From Lantana camara (taxonomy: Eukaryota > Streptophyta > Magnoliopsida > Lamiales > Verbenaceae): 64,000 nt of DNA. The stretch is taken from positions 2,367,001 to 2,431,000 of the forward strand of contig CM074865.1 of the NCBI GenBank assembly GCA_037501455.1, in the 5' to 3' direction. The position numbers were made by a program, and so were the translations under genes. How positions within the stretch are numbered: position 1 is the stretch's first letter; every line of letters starts with the position of its first letter. The notes under the pieces are model-generated. The model saw only the letters and a list, made by a program, of their open reading frames with translations. It was not told where the DNA came from and searched no databases. Positions 11,443-23,025 of this stretch are shown one piece after another.

Positions 11443-12945
11443 ATGCCTCAGCATAGATGTCTGCGCGACCTTTATCCATCTCCTCCTCGTCACGAACAAA
11501 ACCCACCTCCTGCTCCTCAAGAGCAAGTCCCTCCTCCTCCTCCACCGCCGAATGCTAATGAAGCGTATGCTGCTATGTATCATTATTATCAAGGGCGAAT
11601 GGAAACAGCTTATGAAAAATTCAAGAAGAATAATCCTCCGCAGTTCATCTGCACCACTGATGATATTCAAGCAGAACATTGGTTGAAGCAAATCACGAGG
11701 ATCTTTGAGATTTGCCCTTGTTCGGAGGTTGAAAAGGCTAAATGTGCTATACATCTTTTACAAGAGAGTGCTTATAATTGGTGGGAGGAAGTTCAGCTAA
11801 AATTAGATCAAGAAGGGATAGAAGTTACTTGGGAAATTTTCACTCAAGAGTTTCGAGCCAATTATATTCCCCGAGTGGCTCGGGAGCGACGAGAAGCAGA
11901 GTTTATGGACCAAAAACAAGGAAATCATACGGTGGCCGATTACATCGCAGAGTTCAATCGATTGGCCCCTTATGCTAGGCATATTACGAGCGATGAGGCT
12001 CGTAAGAGTAATAAGTTTGTCAATGGGCTCCGCTATGATATTCGAAAGGAGCTGTTAGGCCGAAACGTAGATATCTGGACTAAAGCTACCAGAAAGGCAT
12101 CAATGATTGAGGCCCAAATAGCACAGCTTCGCAAAGAAGGAGCTTATTTGACTCCAGGCTCGAGTTCAGGATCAAAAAGGCCTTCTTCTCACCAGGCACA
12201 ACCCTTCAGGGGTAATGAGAAGAAGCCACGCCCAACTGGGGCACCATCCATGCCACCTCGCCCATCCGGGGCACTTGCGTTACCGCCACGGACAGCAGGG
12301 GCACCTGCACCCAAACAAGGACGACCCAGATTTGATCCGTGCAAGTACTGTGGAAAGCCTAGTCATTTGGAGAATGACTGTTGGTTTAAGTTAGGAAAGT
12401 GCCTAGTCTGTGGTCATCCTGATCATACAGTAGAAACTTGTCCGAAAAAGAAAAAGATGCCAAAGCCAGCGGTCTATGGGCGAGCCTATGCCCTCGAAGG
12501 TGAAGATCATGAAGCTCCTGAGATCGATCCAAATGTTGTGGTTGAAGGTACTATACACATACATGATACATGCATTCATACCTTATATGATCCGGGTGCT
12601 ACACACTCGTTTATTGCGCATGATATAGCTGTTTCTTTGCTTTTACCTGTTTTATGTGCTGAGGTGATGTTTGTTATAAGCTCACCTTTGGGAGGCCGTA
12701 TAGAAACCGATCGTGTGTTTAAGGATTGTCCGGTGAGAATTGAGGGCAAAGCTTATCCCGCCACGTTGATTGAGATGCCGATGAAACGCTATGGAGTTAT
12801 TCTCGGTATGGACTGGCTTTACGAGCATCGAGCATTGGTTGATTGCTTTAGAAAGCGGGTTGTTTTGGGATCCGAAACGATCAAGGGTGAGAGATCAAAT
12901 GAAAGTTCCTTCATTTCGATGATAGAGGCGAAGAAAATGGTCTGA
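11443..12945 (+). CDS. Gypsy Gag-protease (5' part of gag-pol)
   Basis: This 500-residue frame begins with a proline-rich N-terminus. It has a retrotransposon gag core around residues 85-190 (SAYNWWEEV, then YIPRVARERREAEF), a basic linker, two zinc knuckles (CKYCGKPSHLENDC near residue 300 and CLVCGHPDHTVETC near 320) and an aspartic protease with LYDPGATHSFI near residue 380. The protease site reads DPGA rather than DSGA, a variant I believe occurs in related plant elements. The protein would form the particle and cleave the polyprotein. It ends at a TGA (12943-12945) just before the reverse transcriptase. The same frame continues on the other side, so this is a nonsense mutation, not a natural end. 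Confidence 0.92.
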   Translation: MPQHRCLRDLYPSPPRHEQNPPPAPQEQVPPPPPPPNANEAYAAMYHYYQGRMETAYEKFKKNNPPQFICTTDDIQAEHWLKQITRIFEICPCSEVEKAKCAIHLLQESAYNWWEEVQLKLDQEGIEVTWEIFTQEFRANYIPRVARERREAEFMDQKQGNHTVADYIAEFNRLAPYARHITSDEARKSNKFVNGLRYDIRKELLGRNVDIWTKATRKASMIEAQIAQLRKEGAYLTPGSSSGSKRPSSHQAQPFRGNEKKPRPTGAPSMPPRPSGALALPPRTAGAPAPKQGRPRFDPCKYCGKPSHLENDCWFKLGKCLVCGHPDHTVETCPKKKKMPKPAVYGRAYALEGEDHEAPEIDPNVVVEGTIHIHDTCIHTLYDPGATHSFIAHDIAVSLLLPVLCAEVMFVISSPLGGRIETDRVFKDCPVRIEGKAYPATLIEMPMKRYGVILGMDWLYEHRALVDCFRKRVVLGSETIKGERSNESSFISMIEAKKMV

Positions 12946-15935
12946 GATGGAGCAACCGGATACATTGCGTACTTGTTGAATCAACCCAAGGATCAAGCTA
13001 AACTTGAAGAAATAGAGGTGATCAAGGAATTCACGGATGTGTTCCCTGAGGATCTGGGTACCTTACCCCCAGAGAGAGAGATTGAATTTGTGATCGACCT
13101 CTATCCAGGTGCCGAGCCACACTCAAAAACTCCATATAGGATGGCTCCAGCAGAACTTAAAGAACTGAAGACACAACTAGATGAACTCTTGGCTTGTGGT
13201 TATATTCGTCCGAGCATCTCTCCCTGGGGTGCTCCAGTTCTTTTTGTAAAGAAGAAAGACGGCTCGTTGCATATGTGCATCGATTATAGAGAGCTCAACC
13301 GGATGACGATCAAGAATAAGTATCCACTCCCTCATATTGAAGAATTGTTTGATTTATTGCAAGGATCGAGAGTTTATTCCAAACTTGACCTAAGACAAGG
13401 ATACTACCAATTGCGCATCAAAGAGAGCGACATTCCAAAGACAGGGTTCAATACTCGGTATGGACACTTCGAGTTTGCCGTGATGCCTTTTGGTTTGACA
13501 AATGCTCCAGCAGCTTTCATGGATATGATGCATAGAGTCTTCCGGCCATACTTAGATAAGTTTGTCGTGATTTTCATCGATGATATCCTCGTATACTCTA
13601 AGTCTGAGGAAGAGCATGCTCAACATCTCCAGATCGTACTTGAGACTCTTCGAGAGCATAAGTTGTATGCTAAGTTTAGTAAGTGTGAATTCTGGATCGA
13701 TAGAGTGGCGTTCTTGGGGCATATTATCTCCGGAAGTGGGATAGAAGTCGATCCTTCAAAGATCGAGACCGTTATGCAGTGGGAACAACCTAAGAGTGTT
13801 TCAGAGGTTAGAAGTTTCCTAGGTCTTGCAGGGTATTACAGGAGGTTCGTTCAAGATTTCTCAAAAATTGCAGCTCCTCTCACTCAGTTAACGAAAAAGG
13901 ATTCTAAGTTCGAGTGGAATGAATCTTGCGAGGCTAGCTTTCAGAAGCTGAAGGAAAAGCTGACCTCAACTCCAATCTTGACTTTGCCAGAAGGTTTAGA
14001 AGGCTTTACCGTCTATACCGATGCTTCGAAAGAGGGACTGGGATGCGTCCTTATACAGCATGGCAAGGTGATCGCATATGCTTCAAGGAAACTTTAACCT
14101 CATGAGCTGAATTATCCTACACACGACTTGGAGCTTGCAGCAGTTGTGTTCGCACTTGCTAAGTGGCGTCACTACTTATACGGTACCACGTTCGAGGTTT
14201 TTACTGACCATCAGAGCCTCAAATACTTATTTACTCAAAAAGAGCTAAACATGAGGCAACGCCGATGGATGGAGTTTCTTGAAGACTACGATTGCACGAT
14301 CAAATACCATCCAGGCAAGGCGAATGTTGTAGCAGATGCTTTAAGCAGAAAAGCAAATCTCTCAAGTCTTGAAGTTGGTTTGGGGAGTGATGAGTCCGAG
14401 GCTCTAGTCCTTAGAGCTCGAGTGGCTAACATTTCAGTTCAACCAGTTTTGAAGCAGAGAATTGTAGATTCTCAAGCTACAGATACGTGGATGCAAAATC
14501 AGATTGAGAGGTCCAAGATTGACCCGCAATCCCCATTTGGATTTGATGAGACGGGTATCTTCAGATTCAAAACCCGAGTGTGTGTTCCTTTGGAATTAAG
14601 ACAAGAGATCTTAAAGGAAGCACACAAAGCTGCTTATTCCGTTCATCCAGGTGGAAACAAGATGTATCGAGATTTGAAGCAAGCCTATTGGTGGCCAGGC
14701 ATGAAGCGGGACATTGCTGAGTGCGTTAAAAAGTGCTTAACTTGTCAACAGGTTAAGGCAGAACATCAGAAACCGGGAGGTTTCCTTCAGCCATTACCTA
14801 TCCCAACATGGAAATGGGAGCAAGTCACAATGGATTTCGTTTCAGGGTTGCCGAAGGCTCGAGGCGGTGTCGATGGTATCTGGGTGATAGTTGATCGCCT
14901 CACGAAATCTGCTCACTTTCTTAAGATTCGGATGTCTGACAAGGTAAACAAACTAGCTGATCTTTATTGCAAAGAGATAGTGAGACTACATGGAATTCCG
15001 GTTAGCATCGTATCAGATCGGGATCCGAGGTTTACGTCAAAATTGTGGCAAGATGTGCAGAAGTGCCTTGGGACTCGTTTGAACTTCAGTACCGCTTCGC
15101 ACCCACAAACCGATGGCCAATCTAAAAGGGTAATTCGGTATTTAGAAGATATGCTTCGGGCTTGCATTCTCGACTTTGGCGGCAAGTGGGACCAACACTT
15201 AACTCTTATTGAGTTTGCCTATAACAACAGCTACCAGGCCTCCATAGGAATGGCCCCTTATGAAGCACTCTACGGTCGTAAATGTCGATCTCCTTTATTT
15301 TGGGACTTAGATGAATGGAGATGGTCCGAAGACGGGATTGAAAGAACATACAAGCCGAAAGTCATTCAAGAGGCTATAGAAAAGGTTAAAATAATCCAGC
15401 AAAGAATGAAAGCAGCCCAGGATCGTCAGAAAAGTTACGCTGATCGAAGAAGACGTCACTTGGAGTTTGAAGTAGGGGAGAAAGTGTTCTTAAAAGCTAC
15501 TCCGCGAAAGGGATTTGCGAGGATAGGCAAAGGAGGAAAGCTCAGTCCTCGTTACTTGGGACCGTTTGAAATTCTTGAACGAATTGGAGAAACCGCCTAT
15601 CGTCTAGATTTACCTCCAAACCTTACTGGGATACATAACGTGTTCCATATCTCTCAATTGAAGAAGTATCTCCCTGATGAATCAGAGGTGTTACCGGTGG
15701 AAGAGACACCGCTTGAACCCGACTTGACTTTTGTTCAGAGACCCGTAAAGATTTTGGATCGTAAGATTCAAGAATTGAGGAACAAGAGCATCCCACTAGT
15801 TAAGGTTTTGTGGAGAGATCAAAAGAACGAAGAAGCTACGTGGGAAACTGAAGAAAAGATGCGGCGTTTACATCCCAAACTTTTCAGTACTAATCAAGAG
15901 AATCTGAGGACAGATTCTTTTAAAGGAGGGGAGGT
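12946..15935 (+). pseudogene. Gypsy pol: reverse transcriptase, RNase H, integrase, chromodomain
   Basis: The frame continues in phase from gag. Reverse transcriptase covers 12973-14000 ([31 protein letters not shown], catalytic FIDD near 13580). RNase H follows ([26 protein letters not shown]), interrupted by an in-frame TAA at 14095-14097. Integrase follows, with an HHCC zinc finger (HPGG...CLTCQQ), then MDFVSGLP and SDRDPRFTS. The third acidic residue of the DDE triad is missing: the codon at 15124-15126 is AAA (Lys). The C-terminus carries a chromodomain ([29 protein letters not shown]). The reading frame has no stop before the LTR and closes at 16041 inside it. Confidence 0.92.
15919..15935 (+). 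promoter_or_regulatory. Gypsy polypurine tract
   Basis: AAAGGAGGGGAGG directly precedes the 3' LTR start, the usual plus-strand primer site. Confidence 0.85.
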
Positions 15936-17746
15936 TGTAACACCCCATATTTCTGAAGTAGGCCAAGACAACGTTACGAGTGAGTTTCGGAGTTACGCGT
16001 TTTATTTACTAATTTATAATTTTACGTTTTATCGAACTTAATTGCTTCTTTATGAAATATGTGCTTATATGTGAAATTGTGAGGCCTTTGTATAATTTAA
16101 GAAAGATCAAGAGGATTTAATTAAATTTTGTTTAGAAATTAGGGGGCCTAATGGTTTAACATCAGTTTTGGAAGGACTAGATTGTAAATGAACAGAAAAA
16201 AATGAGCAGATTGTTTTCTAGCAACACACGTGCATGCCTACTAAGCTTGCCTTTCAATTCTAAATTTGGATTAAAACAAAGAGAGCTGCCTTTTTCTCGT
16301 TTTCCATACACATCCGATTCCATGCTTTCATTTCTTACAATTGAAGAACAAGAGAGTTCAGCCCTTAAACAAGAGAGTTCAGCCCGTAAGTATATACGCA
16401 GCAGCTCCATCGTCACCTTCCTCTTCCCTTTGCTACGTGCGGCCGAGACCACCACCATCTCTCAACCTTTTTAATTCTCTTTGAATAGGTAAGAAGTATT
16501 CCCTTCACCTCTTTCTTTCTACCTAAAGACTGATAGGATGGTGTATTCGATTATGGTTTGATGAAAATTGGTCTATTATTAGAGCTTACATGAAATTTTG
16601 CTTAAAAATGGTGGAAAACCATGTTAGGAGATAGATTTCTTGTTGAATTCATGACTTCGGCTAGTTTATATTCTGAGGTGATGAACGAGTTGATGAACTT
16701 TGTGATTCTGGTAGTTGGAATGCCTGGATTATTGGTTCGTTTAAGTGTTTATATGCTTAAGAGTGATGTACTTTTCATTTGGCATGAATTCTTGATTTTT
16801 ACTTATGTGACAGCATGTCTGCGTAAGATTTCAAATGCAAATTTCGAGCTCGTGCGAGGCTGTTTTCAAAAACTGTTTTAACTGGAGATTGATAACATAT
16901 TAAAGTTCATATCTGCCAAGTTTCGTAATTTTCCGAGCCCGTTTGATATCTCGAAAAAATCCCGAAAGTTGCCGCAGTCCCCTGTTTTTACCCTGTTTTC
17001 TGATCTGGAACAGCAGCTGAGCAGAGGGACTAAATCTTCGAATTTTGCAAAACCGTTTTACAGAGGACTACCTATATGTGTTGGGAGTATACCTATTAAG
17101 TTTCAGAATTTTCCGACTTCGTTTGGTATGGTAAACAGGCCAGTCTTTGAAAGGTGTCGCTGCAGCCAAGTTGCTGTATTGTTTGAACTTTGACAGCTTA
17201 TACGCAGAGAATTCCTACGTAAATTCCGAACTCATAAGACCTCAATTTTCAAAATTGTTTTTATTGGATACTCCTAGCATATTGAGGTTTATGTCCGTCA
17301 AAATTTAGGTTAATCCGAGTTCATTTGATACCCGAGAAAAATTCGAAACGACTCAGCTGTCCCCTGTTTTCCGGTCTGGACTAAAGGCTTGAGAAGAGTG
17401 AGTAAACGTATGAATTTCTCAAAACTGTTTTACAGGGGTACTTATGAATGTATCGAGTATGTTCCCGTAAACTTTCAAATTAATTCGACTTCATTTGATA
17501 GGGTAACGGTAAACTTTTTGGAAATGTGTTTCTGCAGTAATAATCCTGTTTTTTCATTGTCTTTGTTCTATAATCTGTAATAATACAGAAACATCCAGAG
17601 ATTGAGGCCTATACCACGTGAAAGGTCTACGTGTCTAGTTTACTAGGAATTTTACGGTTCGTTAAAATAATATCCGAGCAATAAGTTATGACGAAATTTC
17701 TACAACGTGTGCATGAATAAAGTTTCTGCACAAATGTGCTGCGTTT

Positions 17747-17754
17747 GATGTGAG
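17747..17754. repeat. 8-bp target duplication of the hAT element, left
   Basis: GATGTGAG occurs here and again at 21102-21109, directly against the two element ends. The intact site in the 5' LTR (about 9312-9319) has only one copy. Confidence 0.95.
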
Positions 17755-18179
17755 TAGGGGTGGCAAAATGGGTTGAACCCAATGGGTCCAACCCATTATA
17801 GGTGGGTTGGGTTGGATTGGTTTTGATGAAATTTAAATTGGGTTGGTTTGGGTTGGGTCAATGATGGGTTAGGAAAGTAATGGGTCCTTAATGGGTTATG
17901 GTGGGTTGATATTGGGTTTGAGTTGGGTCTTTAATGGTTTAAGATTAATTATCAAATTTTAGTGTTTTATTACTATTTTACCCTCCCCATAAATTAAATA
18001 TTATATTTTTATTCATAAACTTTTTAAACATAATTACACATTTTTTACACATACTAACACATATTTACACACACTAACACAATTTTACACATATTTTCAC
18101 ACAATAACATATTTTTTACACACATTTACACATTAACATAATTTTACACGTATTTTCACACACGAACACGATTTTTAAC

Positions 18180-18720
18180 TCGTTTGCCAAATTTTTAACC
18201 TGTTCTTTATTTTAGACTCGTTTGACCCATTTTGGATCAATTTCACTCATTTTTCAACCCGTTCAATCTATTTTGGACTCGTTTGACCCGTTTTTGACCA
18301 TTTTAACCCGGTTTTTGACTTATTCGACCTATTTTGGACTCGTTTGACCAGTTTTGGACCCGTTTCATCCATTTATCGACCTATTAGACCTGTTTTGGAC
18401 TTATTTGGCCCATTTTGAGCTCGTTTCACCTGTTTTTCAACTTATTCAACTTATTTTGGACTCGTTTGACCCATTTCGGACCATTTTAATCGATTTTTCG
18501 ACCTATTCGACCAATTTTGGACTCGTTTGACCAGTTTTGGACCTCTTTCACTCGTTTTTCAACCTATTCGATCTATTTTGGACTCGTTTGGCCCATTTTA
18601 GACCTATTTCACCGATTTTTTATGTGTGTGATTATTTTAGACCCATTTGATCCGTTTTTTGAATTGTTCAACCAATTTGGACTTGTTTCAACCTATTTTT
18701 AGCATGTTTACTCTAACGTA
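18180..18720. repeat. Left arm of degenerate GACCCGTTTTGGACTCGTTT repeats
   Basis: Variants of CGACCTATTTTGGACTCGTTTG recur every 20 bp or so. The reverse complement of this motif (CAAACGAGTCCAAAATAGG) is what recurs in the right arm. Confidence 0.85.
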
Positions 18721-18779
18721 CCATATATATCCAAATTTGGTGAATATGATCTAAAATGGGCCAAATAGATCCAAAATAA

Positions 18780-19970
18780 GTAAAATGGATCCAAATGGGT
18801 AAAATGGATCCAACTGGGCTAAATGGATCCAAATGGGTTAAATGGATCCAACTGGGCTAAATGGATTCAAATGGGTTAAATGTGGGTTAAATGGATCCAA
18901 GTGGGTTAAATGGATCCAAGTGGGTAAAATGGATCCAGATGGGTATAATGGATCCAAGTGGGTAAAATGGACCCAAAATGGGTAAAATGGACCCAGATGG
19001 GTAAAATGGATCCAAGTGGGTAAAATGGACCCAAAATGGATAAAATGAATCCAAATGGGTAAAAGGGATCCAACTGGGTAAAATCTGGATAAAATGTGGG
19101 TAAAATGGATTCAAGTGGGTAAAATGGATCCAAGTGGGTAAAATGGATCCAAGTGGGTAAAATAAATCCAAACGGGTAAAATGTGGGTTAAATGGATCCA
19201 AGTGAATAAAATGGATCCAAGTGGGTAAAATGGACCCAAAATGGGTAAAATGGATCCAGATGGGTAAAATAGATCCAAGTGGGTAAAATGGACCCAAAAT
19301 GGATAAAATGAATCCAAATGGGTAAAATGTGGGTTAAATGAATCCAATTGGGTAAAATATGGGTAAAATGGATTCAAGTGGGTAAAATGGATCCAAGTGG
19401 GTAAAATGGATCCAAAATGGGTTAAATGGATCCAAGTGGGTAAAATGGATTTTAGTGGGTAAAATGGATCCAAATGGGTAAAATGGATCCAAGTGGGTAA
19501 AATAAATCCAAACGGGTAAAATGTGGGTTAAATGGATCCAAGTGGATAAAATGGATCCAAGTAGGTAAAATGGATTCAAATAGGTAAAATGGATCCAAAA
19601 TGGGTTAAATGGATCCATATGGATAAAATGGATCCAAATGGGTAAAATATGGGTTAAATGGATACAAGTGGATCCACAATTGGTAAAATGGATCCAAATG
19701 GGTAAAATTGATCCAAGTAGGTAAAATGGATTCAAAATGGGTAAAATTGATACAAATAGGTAAAATAAATACAAATTGGTAAAATTGAATCGAAATGGGT
19801 AAAATGGTTCCAAATTGGTAAAATTTGGGTAAAATTGATCCAAATGGGTAAAATTGATCCAAGTGGGAAAAATGAATCCAAATGGGTAAAATTGATCCAA
19901 AATGAGTAAAATGGATACAAATGGGTAAAATGGATCTAAATGGATAAAATGGATCCAAAATGGGTAAAGT
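18780..19970. repeat. 19-bp minisatellite array
   Basis: About 60 imperfect copies of GTGGGTAAAATGGATCCAA. Because 19 is not a multiple of 3 and the unit lacks stops on the minus strand, all three minus frames stay open, producing long overlapping frames such as 19334-20071 and 19111-19473. These encode only a 19-residue periodic pattern (YPLGSILPTWIHFTHLDPF-like) and are not genes. Confidence 0.93.
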
Positions 19971-20870
19971 AGATCCAAAACGGGTGAAAAGGGTCCAAAA
20001 CGAGTCGAACGATTCCAAAATAGGACAAATAGGTCAAAAAACAAGTTAAAAGAGAGTCCAAAATAGGTCAAGAGGTCAAAAACGGGCCTAAAACAAGTAG
20101 AACGAATCCAAAATAGGTCGAACAGGTTGAAAAAAGGGTGAGATGGGCTTCAAACGGTTCAAAACGAGTCTAAATAGATTTAACAGGTTCAAAAAAGGGT
20201 TAAAATAGCCCAAAATGGGCCAAACGAGTCAAAAATAGAACGAACATATCAAAAAACGGGCGAAATAGGTTTAAAACGGGTCAAATTAGTCCAAAATAGG
20301 TCAAATAGGTCGAAATACGGGTTGAAATGGCAAAAAATGGGTCAAAGGAGTCTTAAATAAGACAAACAAGTCGAAAAACGAGTGAAACGATCCCAAAATG
20401 GGTCAAATGATTCCTAAAAAGGTCGAATAGGTCGAAAACGGGTGAAAAGGCCCAAAACGAGTCGAACGAGTCAAAAATAGGTCGAACAGATTGAAAATTG
20501 GGTGAAATGGGTCCAAAACGGGTCAAACGAGTCCAAAATAGGTCGAACAGGTTGAAAATTGGGTGAAATGGGTCAAAAACGGATCAAATGATTCCTAAAA
20601 AGGTCGAATAGGTCGAAAAACGGATGAAAAAGGCCCAAAACGAGTCGAACGAGTCAAAAATAGGTCGAACAGATTGAAAATTGGGTGAAATGGGTCCAAA
20701 ACGGGTCAAACGAGTCCCAAATAGGTCGAACATGTCGAAAAACGGGTGAAACAGACCAAAAATGGGTTAAACGAGTCTAAAATAAAACGAACATGTCGAA
20801 AAACGAAAAAACGGACTCAAAATAGACCAAATGAGTTGAAAATATATTAATTGGGTCAAATAAATCCAAA
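19970..20870. repeat. Right arm of degenerate GGGTC/AGGTCGAAC repeats
   Basis: Roughly 20-bp units such as AACGAGTCCAAAATAGGTCG are arranged in longer blocks. For example GATTGAAAATTGGGTGAAAT recurs near 20490, 20550 and 20670. Motifs are inverted complements of the left arm. Confidence 0.85.
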
Positions 20871-23025
20871 ATAAGTTAAATATATTAGTGAAGGGTATAT
20901 TGGACATTTAAGTACTTGAATTGAGTTGGAACTCATTAATAACCCATTATTGAACCCACTAACAAACCATTAAAAACCCATTAAGAACCCAACCCATTAA
21001 GAACCCATTAGTATAGAACCCATTTTTGACCCAATCCATTTAGACCCAACCCATATGAACCCAACCCAAAACCAGCCCAACCCACCCATTTGCCACCCCT
21101 AGATGTGAGTTATCAAGAATTCTTGAAGAATGTAGGGCACTCAGAGATCATCACAAGCATTCAGGTCCTCCTATTTCAATGTCGGCAAGACGTCAAGAAT
21201 TCAAAGATGGTTTACGACAAGGACTAATAGATTTCAAAAACATTGATGTTTCATTTGAAAATTTTCCGTATTATCTAAGTGAGGCCACTAAGAATGTTCC
21301 TATTGCTTCAACGTATATACATTTGAAGTGTAATATATTTGCGAAATTTACTTCTGATCTCCCTTCAGTATGTCCAAGAATTTTGTATGAATATTGCATG
21401 AATTCTGTCATCATGATTTCCCTAGCTCGTTTCCATGGTTTCTGCAGCACCTATTCCAAATTTTCAACCATAAACATGCTGATACAATTACATGTTTTAA
21501 TTACATTACGTGGCATTAATCATGCATTTAAACATGTTCGCTCCATCTCATAACTCTTATTACATCTTATATCATCTCATTACATTACGCTTCATTGCCG
21601 AGCGTCCTTATTTGGTCTTATTAGAGTCTAATGTTACCCGTACTTGTGTCATGTGTCCAGGTGATCCTCCCGAGGATCCGATCGTTTAGGTTATCTTGTT
21701 CTCCTGCCCTTTTGTCGAGGTCATCCAGGTGAGGTTTATCTTCTTGCTGCAACCAATAGCCTATACCTATACAACCTACATAAGTTGGCTTTGCTCCTCG
21801 CTTGTGGCATATTATATGTATATGTATATGTATACTATAACAGATACGTGATTGACTACCATATTATTGATTTTATTAAAAGCGTATTGCAAACACTAAA
21901 TGGGTTATATATATATATGTTCTCGAGTGAGTTCATGACTTTAAACAAATGAAACGAAAGTGTTTTACATGCATTGCATGAACGAGTGCTTGTTAAATGA
22001 ATCCTCAATGGTAATTCCATTGGGAAAGGATCCGAGGCAACGTGTACGAGGTGATCCGGGGAGGCAACGGGCCGACGGAGAACCTTAATCGCAACCTCTA
22101 CGGGGGCCCGTATTATCATCGGAGGTAGTTGATAATGCGCGTGTCTACTGTGACCGGTACGCCGAAGGAGCATAGTACCGAAATGGGCTATGACTCGAGT
22201 GTTATTGGACGTAAAGGCCTAATTAACCCTTTCGTCACCCGGAGGAAGAAGGAAGGATTTCTTGTTATTGTTATTGATCGTGTTTGATTGTGGAGTAAAG
22301 GTTGGAGAATGGCATAACTCGGTGCCAAATTGATTGATTGAAAAACCCTTAATTCGATATAGTCCCATTGTTCTTAAACCTAAAATGATTGTATCGATAT
22401 TAGAAGATAAAAAGGGACTATATCGGGTCAAGGTGATTGCATTGTATTGTATTGCATACCTCTTCTCTTGCATTATATACCTTGTATATTGTTCCCGCCT
22501 CACCAGTCACTCGACTGACTCTCTTCCTCTCTCTTTCTTGTTTTCCTTATTGGATGCAGGTTGGAGTCGACTAGGCGGCGTGTGTGTCTAGTCCTTTTTC
22601 TATAGAGTCGAGTTCAACTAGGATTACTGTGAGCCCGTACTTAACTTACTTTTGTTAATGGCATGTATAATAATGATATGAGTTGAATACTGATTACTTT
22701 TGATAACTATGGCCAGTACGGCCTAGCCGTAGGAGGTTTGTTTTAGGCTCGTGTAACTAGCTTGCGTATATAGGGTTATGAAGTTTGAACTAGCATGCTT
22801 TAAATATTATCGGTCTGTGATCACTGCTTGTGTAATTCTTTATTCGCTTCCGCTAGTGTATGCTTTCTCTGACGACTGTCCGTCTAGTGCCGCCTAGTTA
22901 GTCGTGGGTCTTGAGTGTCTCCCGTTCGCTAGTGCTTGGTGTGAATACGGATTGCCCATTTCGTATATGTACTGTGTACTAGTGCGGGGGATGTGATGGC
23001 TCTACGTTCGGGGCGTCACACTTTT

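Larger units (their letters stand above)
17755..21101. mobile_element. Non-autonomous hAT element filled with minisatellite repeats
   Basis: The element (3,347 bp) starts TAGGGGTGGCAAAATGGGT and its other end is the inverted complement TAGGGGTGGCAAATGGGT. It is flanked by a perfect 8-bp duplication, as hAT insertions produce. The ends are dense in GGGTT/AACCC motifs. The interior holds no transposase. It holds arrays of short degenerate GGGTC/GGGTAAAATGG units: a left arm (about 18180-18720), a central 19-bp array (about 18780-19970) and a right arm (about 19970-20870) that is the inverted complement of the left arm in motif content. It must have been moved by a transposase from elsewhere. 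Confidence 0.92.
7501..23020 (+). mobile_element. Tekay-type Ty3/Gypsy chromovirus, nested in Copia
   Basis: The element has 3,730-bp LTRs with TG...CA ends, a tRNA-iMet primer site, gag-pol with a C-terminal chromodomain, a polypurine tract and a perfect 5-bp target duplication (CTTTT). Once the inserted hAT element plus its 8-bp duplication is subtracted, the 3' LTR is also 3,730 bp. By eye the two LTRs differ at roughly two dozen sites, mostly transitions, so the insertion is recent. The chromodomain with long LTRs fits the Tekay/Del lineage of plant chromoviruses. Two in-frame stops and a lost integrase catalytic residue make it non-autonomous. Confidence 0.93.
15936..23020 (+). repeat. 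Gypsy 3' LTR, interrupted by a hAT element
   Basis: It matches the 5' LTR from 15936 to 17754 and again from 21110 to 23020, with the hAT element and its target duplication between. Its net length equals the 5' LTR (3,730 bp). Confidence 0.95.

Noticed and set aside
18780..19970. GGGTAAA repeats as interstitial telomere DNA
   Set aside because: The unit is 19 bp and lacks TTTAGGG/CCCTAAA phasing. It is a transposon-internal minisatellite.
18887..20071. Long overlapping minus-strand open frames (up to 245 codons)
   Set aside because: They are the three frames of a 19-bp repeat without stops. The periodic composition has no protein domain.
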